Assembly (NCBI GenBank): GCA_027604505.1 | Contig: JADIIX010000297.1 | Coordinates: forward strand, 1 to 11,258 | Source of the DNA: Gonapodya sp. JEL0774 | Lineage: Eukaryota; Monoblepharomycota; Monoblepharidomycetes; Monoblepharidales; Gonapodyaceae | Direction of reading: 5' to 3' | Length of the DNA stretch: 11,258 nucleotides | Part shown: in pieces, positions 1-6,934 of the stretch | Numbering within the stretch: the first letter of the stretch is position 1 | Layout: the number at the start of each line of letters is the position of its first letter | The notes under the pieces: model-generated | Seen by the model: only the letters and a program-made list of their open reading frames with translations | Database searches by the model: none | Told to the model about the DNA's origin: nothing | Made by a program: the position numbers and the translations under genes

Positions 1-649
1 CCCCTGATCTCATATCGAACAGCGCTCCACGTTCTTGCCTCTCGGCTACCTTCCATCCCCTGTCCGGCTCTATCGTCACGAACCCACACACCCTCTCACA
101 CCAGTCCACTCATCCCGGCGACGGTCGACAGGCATAATTTTCACACGATTCGCACCACACATTTTCATTCGATGCGTTTGTATGTTGAACGGTAAGGTGG
201 ATTGGTGAAGTGGAGCGCGGAAGCGCGGTGGGATGGGAAGATGAGCGTCGGGGGGAGGGGACGGGGATGGAACGAGAGATCAACGGAAAAGGGACATGTG
301 CGGGAGTGAACACAGGCAGTTGAGCGCGAAGGCGTGGGTTGGATGTTGGGTCGGGGTGGGGATCGGCTGTGTGGATGTGTCGGTGAACACCAAAAGACAC
401 AACACGATTGCACTCGACTTTTCCTCCGTCCCCTAAAGATAAGAGAAAAAGTGGTGCGAGGGAACAAACTTTTGGACATTTCACTAAAACAGTTTACTTT
501 TACGGTACTGTACTACAATAAATGTCTCTTCCTAAACTGTACAGATCAAAGACACTTCAAACCAAAGTGAATGTAAGCAAAGAATACATATAAAACTCTC
601 CCAACCACCCTGCCAGATCCCAACTCCACCTCTCCCACTGCTGGACTGT
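1..649. other. 3' flank of A1, no gene resolved
   Basis: Sequence beyond the A1 stop codon, conserved in copy 2 at 8336-8994. It holds an AT-rich stretch at about 470-600 (likely 3' UTR and polyadenylation zone; no AATAAA on the minus strand) and a G-rich plus strand at 190-360. Short minus-strand frames differ between the copies through out-of-frame indels, for example around 85-100 against 8420-8434, so I call no gene. The first 90 bases could hold part of an exon: the minus strand reads FVTIEPDRGWKVAERQ in both copies. Confidence 0.5.
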
Positions 650-2423
650 TCACCTCCCTTGACCTGATCCTGCCCCAGCCCCTCCTGCTCCAAGCACCTC
701 AGTCTGCACACCCATCCTCCCACTACCACTCTGGTTCCCAGTTCCTGCCCCCCCACCAGCTTCACCAAACCTCTCCATTGCCTCAGCCCCTCCTACACCA
801 TACTCACCACCCCTCGACTCCACGCCCCGCACACGCCACGTTCCTGACGCAGGTGGTGTCGGCCCCGTGGGGTATGCTGACCGTTGCGGTGGGCCAGCCA
901 CGTCACCATAATACTGGGAGGAGAGAGGCGGGGCGTTGGGGACTGGGCGGAAGGGGTTAGAGGGTGGAGGTGGAGGGCCAATATTGAGACGGGAGTCGTA
1001 ACGGACGGTGAAGGAAGGAGGTTGCAGAGGAGGTTGGTTTGGAGTGTCGCTAACACATGCCATGGGGAATGCACCAGAGGCACCGGTGCGTGTGTTGAAG
1101 CCCTGGGGGCGGATCACAGATGGAGGAAAAGGGGGAAGGGGACGCAGATGTGGAGGCAGGATTCATGAGTGGAGAACAGCACAAAAGCAATAAACAAGTG
1201 GTACTCACAGATCCCCACCCATCTGCAAACTCCAGGTTGACATAAATCTCATCCCCAACGTGAACATCAAGTTCGTCAACATCTTGGGCCTGGAAATCGG
1301 CTATGGCGTGCATGAGGTTCTTGACAGTGCGGGGAGGTTGGGGTTCGCGCGATGGAGGAGCAGGTGGTAGGGATGCGAGTTGGGTGCGGAGGGTGAGAAC
1401 CTCACGTTCCAAAGACGCGTTTGCTGTCAAAAGGTTTCGGTTTTCAGCGGATAGGGCGCGATTTTCTGTAGAGAGGGTGCGGTTGTCAGTGGAAAGGGCA
1501 CGGTTCTCAGATTGGAGGTCCCGGTTAGCTGCTTCCAAGGTTGTGATCTTTGCCTGATTGTCCACATTCCGTCGGTCCATCTCCTCTACCTTGCTTTCTG
1601 CAGTTGCTGTCCTTACTGATAGCTCCTGAACTTGAGCCTTGAGACGATCCACTTCAGTCTGCAGCTCCCTATTTGCCCTGTCCTTATCAGCGAGGAGTGA
1701 GACGAAGGCTTCAGTGGGTTGAGGAGGGGTGGAAGTTGCAGTGGTAGGTGGAGAAGAGGGTTGAGTGCGGGCACGGACTGGAGCGGTAGGGTGGGATTGA
1801 TGGTCTTGAAGAGCTTGCAAGAAACGTCCATCTGGCCATATCCGAGCAGCGTCGAGTTCCCTCTGAGTGACCACAGCACCGTGGGAGAGGAGGAGTTTGA
1901 CGATGGGGAGGGAAGGACTCAGAGTGAAGGGCCAGATGCAGGAGTCCTCCCACTTCTTGGGATCTCTGATCTGGACGTCGCCGCCCTTGAGACTGATCGG
2001 GAGTTTGCTGTCAGAGTAGGGTGAATCGCCTGTGTCACCGTCATACCGCGTCCACTTCCCGCCCCTCGCCACCGCCAGTGTCAACGCAGACGGGAACAAA
2101 AACGTCCGAACCCAACGCGTGCTCCAGATGTCCGCGTTCCATGATGACGAACAGATTGCGATCTTCCACTCACACACCCCGTTTGCATCGGCACCTCCTT
2201 CGAGCAACGCCTTGACAATCTCCTCATTCCCATGCAGAATCCCCAGCGTCAACGCAGATTCGCATTCTTCAGTGTCCATTTTTGTCGCACTCCCGATCCT
2301 GCAGGTCAATGTGACCCGCTTCCGCGAATTGGGGTTCGCCCCATCCGCTAGAAGCTGTCGGACCCGCGGCACCTGTCCGTTTTCCACAGCTTCGATCAGT
2401 TGGATGTCACGCGCGGTTGCCAT
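650..2423 (-). CDS. Ankyrin / coiled-coil / SH3 adaptor protein, copy A1 (two exons)
   Basis: The model is exon 1 at 2423-1209 and exon 2 at 1102-650, giving 555 residues. The intron 1103-1208 (106 nt) has a GTGAGT donor and a CCCCCAG acceptor and joins in phase 0. Domains: ankyrin-like repeats at about 5-35, 54-83 and 110-183, the last interrupted; a Pro/Thr/Ser-rich linker at 210-237; a coiled coil at about 238-350 with N-R-x-L heptads; an SH3 domain at about 372-422 (ADF, DELD, GDEIYV, DGWG, then NTRTGASGAFP after the splice); then a Pro-rich tail with PPPPP near residue 450. The ATG at 2423 has a strong context (GACCATGG) and is shared with copy A2; an in-frame ATG at 2504 is absent from A2. 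There are no signal peptide, membrane segments or catalytic motifs, so a cytoplasmic scaffold role is inferred. A second GTGAGT at 807-802 could give a different C-terminus. Confidence 0.82.
1103..1208 (-). other. Intron of A1, splitting the SH3 domain
   Basis: The donor is GTGAGTACC at 1208 and the acceptor is CCGCCCCCAG ending at 1103. Joining the exons places GFNTRTG directly after DGWGS, which rebuilds the usual SH3 order of tryptophan motif, Asn, Gly and FP. Read-through without splicing would replace the end of the SH3 domain by an unrelated tail, so removal of the intron is needed for a complete domain. Confidence 0.85.
1401..1505 (-). repeat. Five 21-bp heptad units encoding the A1 zipper
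   Basis: Residues 307-341 are five successive seven-residue units of the form N-x-x-L-x-x-x (NRALSTD, NRTLSTE, NRALSAE, NRNLLTA, NASLERE). At DNA level this is a diverged tandem 21-bp repeat. The regular Leu spacing predicts a parallel coiled coil. Copy A2 has only three units here. Confidence 0.75.
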
Positions 2424-2620
2424 GGTCGTTTTCGATCGGATTTTCGTGATGTTGAGCTCTGTTTGCGGTTTTGGTTGGTGCTGTGATCGGGCTTCACCAT
2501 TCATTTCTGCGGACTTTCTAAACACCGCCGCGAGCGACGACGCGGACTCGTAACTTTATTATTAAATATCTTTTGTACTACGTGCATAATACATACATGT
2601 CAACTGACCCTGCTCCTGGG
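2424..2620 (-). promoter_or_regulatory. Promoter and 5' leader of gene A1
   Basis: An AT-rich island at about 2551-2600 (minus strand reads TATTTAATAATAAAG) stands out in GC-rich surroundings, 130-180 bp upstream of the start codon. It is almost identical in the other copy: about 4 differences over 150 bp around it. A TATA-like element with a leader of roughly 100 nt is inferred. The frame upstream of the ATG stays open to 2525. Confidence 0.55.
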
Positions 2621-2699
2621 GTCGGTGCTGCTCCACATGCATCACACGTTACGTTCCCTACTCCTCCTCGCCCCGCTCACCACACGCTCTCTCCCCACA

Positions 2700-3110
2700 C
2701 GAGTCCCCATGGCAGAACTCTCCAGAATAAGTCATCACCGGGGTTCCAGCCGCCCTACTGTGCCCCTGTCTCCCGTTCCCCGCCTCGACCACCTGCCCGC
2801 TCCCATCCCCCCGGCCCGCTTGTGTCTCCTCCTCCTGACCCCAGTGGCCACCCCTCGGTTCCCCCACATCGCGTTCCACCCCCCTCTGGCCCTCGCCCCC
2901 TCCCCCCCGCCGTGCCCCCCGTATCTCGCCCCGCCCCCTGGTCACCTCCCCCCTTTCTCGGCGCCTCCCTCGCCCCGCCTCGGCTCCCCCTCATCCTTGG
3001 GGCCGCCCCTCAGCCCCGTCCTTGGCGCTCACCACCCCCCCTGCCTCGACCCCGTTTTCACCCAATCTCATCGGACTCGCTCCCCCACCGTGCAACTCAC
3101 CTTTTGCCCT
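2700..3110. other. C-rich tract upstream of A1
   Basis: The plus strand is strongly C-rich with many runs of four to seven C (densest at about 2870-3060), so the minus (coding) strand is G-rich. It could form G-quadruplex or i-motif structures upstream of the promoter. A long open frame here (2573-3331, plus) is a by-product of this composition: nearly all Pro, Ser, Arg and His with no domain. The matching tract in copy 2 starts near 11030 and is cut by the window end. Confidence 0.6.
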
Positions 3111-3491
3111 GGCCGCTGTTCCATATTCCAAGTTTCCATGCTCGTCTCAAGCCCGCCCCGTTCCAGTTAATGACACGCATTGGCGGCATTGCCTGTAGAA
3201 CACTGGTGCCGACGTCGGGGCTTGGTGACTGTTTCGGGGTAACATCCACGAGCCAACCATTCACCTCCCATAATGGGGGGCCGCCTTTTCGCCTATCGTG
3301 CTTTCGTTTGTCACAGAGCTCCCTGTCCTAGAAATCCCTCGCTGGTTTCCTTTGGCCTTTCCCGTTCCTGTTCGGGCCTGCGAATGCACTCCGTTCTCCT
3401 CAACGCTCCTACAGCCACTCCAATCAACGATCGACGCTGCGTCCAATGATCGACATCCGCTCATAAGCTCTGCGTATCTGGTCATATCGTT

Positions 3492-3515
3492 ACGTGCCCG
3501 GGAAAGGGGGCACGT
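3492..3515. repeat. Perfect inverted repeat, 8-bp arms
   Basis: The arms acgtgccc and gggcacgt are separated by 8 nt (gggaaagg). The pairing is GC-rich and would make a stable hairpin or a dyad site. Confidence 0.6.
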
Positions 3516-3522
3516 TTGTCGG

Positions 3523-3540
3523 CCTTTGAACCATCAAAGG
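3523..3540. repeat. Perfect inverted repeat, 7-bp arms
   Basis: The arms cctttga and tcaaagg are separated by acca. It lies 7 nt after the preceding inverted repeat. Confidence 0.6.
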
Positions 3541-3628
3541 CACAAAATTAGAACAACACTCACTGTAAACTTCTACTCCACAGCGCCATCCCACACTCAC
3601 CTCGCTCCATATCTGGGTTTCCATGTCA

Positions 3629-3898
3629 TCCTCCGCTTCTCCTTCTGTGTCCCGTTTTGTCTCCTCCGTTCACGGTGCAAGTGGGTGGAATTGAACGAGT
3701 GGTATAACGGCGGCGAAGAAGTTGAGAGGGCAGGCATGACGAGTGTCATGGCGAGTCCCCGTGACTGAATGACGGGAAGACCCAGTCGGACAGGGGCACG
3801 GGTCTTTCTTTTGTACAATGTGCGGAAACTGGGGAGCGGTCAGTGGAAGTTGGAGCAAGGGAGACCGAATGAATGAAAACACATTGAAACGTATCACC
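3629..3898 (-). pseudogene. Decayed duplicate of the gene C terminal exon and its intron
   Basis: This block aligns with 4036-4338, the gene C last exon plus part of the preceding intron. Shared blocks include tctcctccgttc followed by a ggtgga motif, gttgagag, gtcatggc and ggaagaccc. In the matching frame both begin His-Asp, but here the copy reaches TGA at 3670-3672 where the other has CGA (PYEPRTEE there, PLAP then stop here). Residue similarity is low before the stop. It may be a relic, or an alternative last exon, since two GTGAGT donors lie just beyond it (3600 and 3563). Confidence 0.5.
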
Positions 3899-3918
3899 TA
3901 GCGTGTAAATACACCACG

Positions 3919-5104
3919 TTAGCCATCGTAATCTCCGATGGCATGTCGTCCGCCGGCCCTTCCCTGCACCAGCACCGTCCCTCTGGCGACCATCATCGTC
4001 TTTTGCCAGTCGCGGTGCCTGTAAAGCTGATACTCCCTTCTCGTCTTTCTCTGCCTCCGCTCTGCGTCCCGTTTCCAGGTCTCCTCCGTTCGCGGTTCAT
4101 ATGGGTGGAGTTGATCGAGTAGTACCGGAGGCGACAAAGTTGAGAGCACTGGAGGAATTCCATTGGGAATGTCATGGCTGAAAGAGGGGAAGACCCGGGG
4201 TGAGTGGGCGGGTGTCTGTCTTTAGTGCGACGTTTCATTTGAGTGCGAAGCTGGGGATCGGAGGACGGTGGTTGGAGAAAGTGAAACCAAGACAATGAAA
4301 AACACACAAATGGAACATCTTGAACGTATACCGTGCTTGTCATCCGTTGCTCGCATGAAATCCCGTCTGCATCGGCATTCTCCCCCCAACCCGGTCCCCC
4401 CTTGGTGCTTTCTCCGGGTTCCCACTCCCACATGTCCTCCCACTCGCAGCACCACTGAATGCTGGATTGCACTCACCTTCTCCGCTGCTCCGCGGTTCCA
4501 TCGAGGCCCGACCTTGCGCTGCAGCTCTGGGTGGACAGTGATTTGTGACTTGGTTCCCCTTCGACATCTTGGACTGATCCATCAAACGGGTGGGCGTGAT
4601 CGGTGTCGGCGAGGAGAAGGGGCGACAGGTACATCTTGACTAGGAAAGGAGCATCGAGGCGGTGTTGAAGATATGAGCAGTTGCGGAACACCATGACAGA
4701 TTTAGAGTACGATACAAAGATGACGTTCCACGACACACCTATGGTTTAGTTGATCGTGTCCATGAAATCATGTCGCGCCGATGGGTCATTCCATTTATGC
4801 TCAGAACGTGGGGTGGGTGAGGAATGGTCGCGCAATTAGATATTTGACGAAACCGGGATGGCATTGAGTATGCGGCTCGTGAAAACCGGGAGGGGTAGAA
4901 TGCGAAGGATGCGGACTGTTGCGGTTGTGGTGTTTGGCTGGGACGATGGGCAGTGGAGAGTTGGAGTAAACCCATACGCGCTAATCACAAAAAAAATGGC
5001 CAACGTGTAACTTCTGGTTCAAGCGTGTTTTTGCATCTCGTCATCCCGTCAATTTCGTTCACACTAGACTCACCCTTTCCACTCAGTTTTCCGCCCCGGT
5101 CTGA
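3919..5104 (-). CDS. Gene C: 3' part of an intron-rich gene, function unknown
   Basis: Three minus-strand exons chain in phase: 5104-5074, 4738-4477 and 4177-3919, ending in TAA at 3919-3921; 183 residues of the C-terminal part. Donors are GTGAGT at 5073 and 4476; acceptors are GAGAG (weak; CAG four bases further on is an alternative), CCATAG and CTCTTTCAG. The middle exon has a hydrophobic/aromatic stretch (WNVIFVSYSKSVMVFRN, then LVKMYLSPLLL) like a folded domain. The last exon has a Pro-rich start (HDIPNGIPP) and a basic, probably helical end (EETWKRDAERRQRKTRREYQ). The introns (335 and 299 nt) are longer than those in gene B. I recognise no family. Exons further upstream, at about 5158-5500, are likely but ambiguous. 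Only the last exon boundary and stop are reasonably firm. Confidence 0.45.
4036..4338 (-). repeat. Internal duplication partner of 3629-3898
   Basis: This is the more intact member of a diverged tandem duplication with a period of about 410 bp. It spans the 5' two thirds of the gene C last exon and adjoining intron sequence. Confidence 0.55.
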
Positions 5105-5157
5105 CTCTCCGGTCGCTTGATCGGTCAAAGAGCATGCACAAAAGCCCCTAAACTCAC

Positions 5158-5500
5158 CGCCAATCCCGCGTACGCATTTGAGCGCCTGCTTCTTTCATTC
5201 TTCCTGAACTCACTCGAGCGGGCCGTGATCCGACCGATATTGTCTCATGCTCTTCCATCCCGACCTATTGGTTCGAACTTAGTCGTACGGAGTGGAACGG
5301 TCGGTCTAGACGTTGTTGCGTCAAGGCAGGGAGGCGACGTGCTGGGTCTCTAAGCCTGCAAAGTGCAAAGACAGGTAAAGCCGATTTGGTTCCCGGTACT
5401 GAAATGATCCAAACTGGGCGTATGAGACTCACCCTATAGAAAAACAAGCGTAAATCCCATCTCTCATCCGACACAGAACAGAACCGCCGTTATAATTGTT
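5158..5500 (-). other. Probable further upstream exons of gene C, not resolved
   Basis: Three GTGAGT donors (5157, 5213, 5432) and a good acceptor (CTTTGCAG ending at 5356) lie on the minus strand. Open stretches include RSNAYAGLA before the 5157 donor, LRDPARRLPALTQQ after the 5356 acceptor and RWDLRLFFYR before the 5432 donor. Several phase combinations work, so no model is chosen. Confidence 0.3.
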
Positions 5501-5959
5501 CAGACAATGGGTTTCTCGTCACTCGGAGGCAATAGACCGGGCTGAGGTGAGAAGGCGGTGATGTCCTTGGAGAGGGGGCCAAAGGGTTGATGCGATGGAA
5601 GTTTGGGGGTGGACATAACAGAGTCAGCGGGAGGGAAAGGTCAGGCAGGTGGAAGACGAGAGAGGAGAGAGTCGAGGCAAAGGAGGGGTGTGGGGACGGG
5701 GGCAGGTGAGCACAAACAAAACCAACGATGAGTACTCAAGCACTTTACCGATTCAGTTCCGGTGTGTTTTCCTGAGGTACATGTGCGTGCACCCTCACCA
5801 CGACCTAATATTCATCTGTACCCACAGAAGGGGAGAGAATGTTTGGCCGAGGAGAGGGTTAGGCGGGAGTGGACGAGAGGGAGAGGGACAGTTGCGACGA
5901 AAGAATCGCTGCCGAGAGGATGGCTTGTTCATGTGCAGGGGAAGGGCCAAACGCACTCA
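5500..5959. other. Purine-rich interval, no gene resolved
   Basis: The plus strand is G/A-rich (5540-5710 and 5825-5900). On the minus strand it carries a plausible branch point and acceptor (CCTAACC followed by a pyrimidine tract and GTACAG at about 5818), and a possible 23-nt exon near 5754-5776. On the plus strand 5706-5827 also resembles an intron (GTGAGC to CCCACAG), but neither flanking frame is convincing. It is most likely intronic sequence of the minus-strand gene. Confidence 0.3.
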
Positions 5960-6330
5960 ACTCACCTTGCACCCCGAACCCTTGGGGTCGAAGTGACAGG
6001 GATCTCCTCTCCACGATCTACTAGACCCGAAATGCCGGAGAGACGTTCCGCTGTTGCCGACACGTGCAAGATATGATGAGGGAAAAGTGTTCGAACAGAT
6101 TCAGATGCGCGGAGGGAAGAGAGGAGGGGAGGATCAGTACGAAGATGGTGAGTACGTGGCGACGAACTCATTCCACAACGCATTATGTTTTCGCTCCCCG
6201 CGGGGTTGTGGTGTTTGCCTGCCCATCCGGACAAAGAATCACTCATGACAGACCACCGGTTCACCGTACTCATCAGCGAATACCCACTTGACTCACCCGC
6301 GCGCTGCCCGACTGCACAATTGCGACATTG
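5960..6330 (-). other. Candidate exons between genes B and C, not resolved
   Basis: Donors GTGAGT at 6296 and 5965 flank a long minus-strand open stretch (5962-6366). One frame reads HVSATAERLSGISGLVDRG and another ends DPCHFDPKGSGCK at the 5965 donor. A 15-nt micro-exon (SGSAR) between the 6365-6370 donor and the 6296 donor is possible. No chain could be fixed. Confidence 0.25.
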
Positions 6331-6370
6331 GGACAAGTGACTACTGTCACAAACGGCCAGTGGCACTCAC

Positions 6371-6892
6371 CATACTCGCAACTGCCCCTTTTTGACTCAA
6401 CTCATCGCCCGGTCGTACCTAGTGACCCCAAAGCTGCGACGGGGATTTGGAGCGGTGGACCCAAGCGGGATGCGGTTGAGGAAGAAGGACTAAAGGACGG
6501 CCGAGACGACCTTACGGCGAGAAGTACGTCGGACCTAACTGAGAGACACGAAACTTACCTTCATTTCATCAAAGCATCCGTAAATCCGGGACTTCCAATC
6601 CAGCGGAGATGATGACGTTGAGAGCCGGGCTTACATCAAACTTTAGACATTCCGACGTGTTGCGAGCGAGGCGTGATATGTGAGGTAAGGTAAACACGGG
6701 TGAGCGAGGTTTAGTTGGCGGGTTCAGCATCGGTGATGGCAAAGGTTTCGGAATTTGGGGGTGTGGCTGGATGGTTTGCGTGGGGCGAAACGCAGAGGAA
6801 GAAGACGAAGAAGGTGACGAGGAGAGAGAGGAAGCGGGTGAAGAGTTGAGAAGTTTGTAGAGAACACGGCTGGGAAAGCGTAAGCGATGTAC
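6371..6892 (-). CDS. Ser/Pro-rich exon pair, partial, function unknown
   Basis: Exon 6892-6635 (86 codons) follows a CAG acceptor and ends at a GTAAGC donor. It encodes a low-complexity Ser run (SSPSSSSSS) and a Pro-rich stretch, then HISRLARNTSECLKFD. It joins in phase 0 to 6418-6371 (VRPGDELSQKGAVASM), bounded by CACTAG and GTGAGT. A competing exon at 6629-6559 (SPLDWKSRIYGCFDEMK, donor GTAAGT) also joins 6418 in phase 0. The pair may belong to the same transcript as gene B or lie between genes B and C. Ser/Pro-rich composition can arise from purine/pyrimidine skew alone, so coding status is uncertain. Confidence 0.3.
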
Positions 6893-6934
6893 CTGTTTAA
6901 TTTGCGTCACATCCTTTGTTTGTGTCCCGCGGTG

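Larger units (their letters stand above)
1..3030. repeat. Segmental duplication, unit copy 1
   Basis: Bases 1 onwards align collinearly with 8336 onwards: the first 71 or so bases are nearly identical, and similarity continues through gene A1, its promoter and the C-rich tract. The offset runs from 8335 at the left edge to 8345 at 650 and 8327 at the start codon, reflecting small indels. The left limit lies outside the window and similarity weakens after about 2697, so the stated ends are not true breakpoints. Spacing and same orientation point to a tandem array with an ~8.3 kb period. Confidence 0.9.
3111..3600. other. Interval between the gene C region and the A1 promoter
   Basis: No reading frame here is convincing. 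It contains two adjacent inverted repeats (3492-3515, 3523-3540) and two minus-strand GTGAGT hexamers at 3600 and 3563. The minus frame ending at the 3600 donor is acidic (EGEAEDDMETQIWSE), which could be a small exon. Confidence 0.4.

Noticed and set aside
514-524. AATAAA on the plus strand near 518 as a polyadenylation signal
   Set aside because: It is on the wrong strand for A1 and not conserved in copy 2, where the site reads caatgaaa.
2573-3331. 252-codon plus-strand open frame, Pro/Ser/His/Arg-rich
   Set aside because: It follows from the C-rich tract, has no domain or splice support, overlaps the A1 promoter, and another frame over the same bases is equally open.
3993-4472. 159-codon minus-strand frame
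   Set aside because: It spans the putative intron and reads the gene C last exon in a different frame. The alternative frame after the CTTTCAG acceptor is phase-compatible with the upstream exon and more protein-like.
5268-5280. tRNA-like T-loop motif GGTTCGAAC
   Set aside because: There are no matching T-stem arms, and no D-loop or anticodon stem could be placed around it.
5706-5827. Plus-strand intron-like segment (GTGAGC to CCCACAG)
   Set aside because: The flanking plus-strand frames are purine-rich low complexity without recognisable protein, and donor statistics favour the minus strand.
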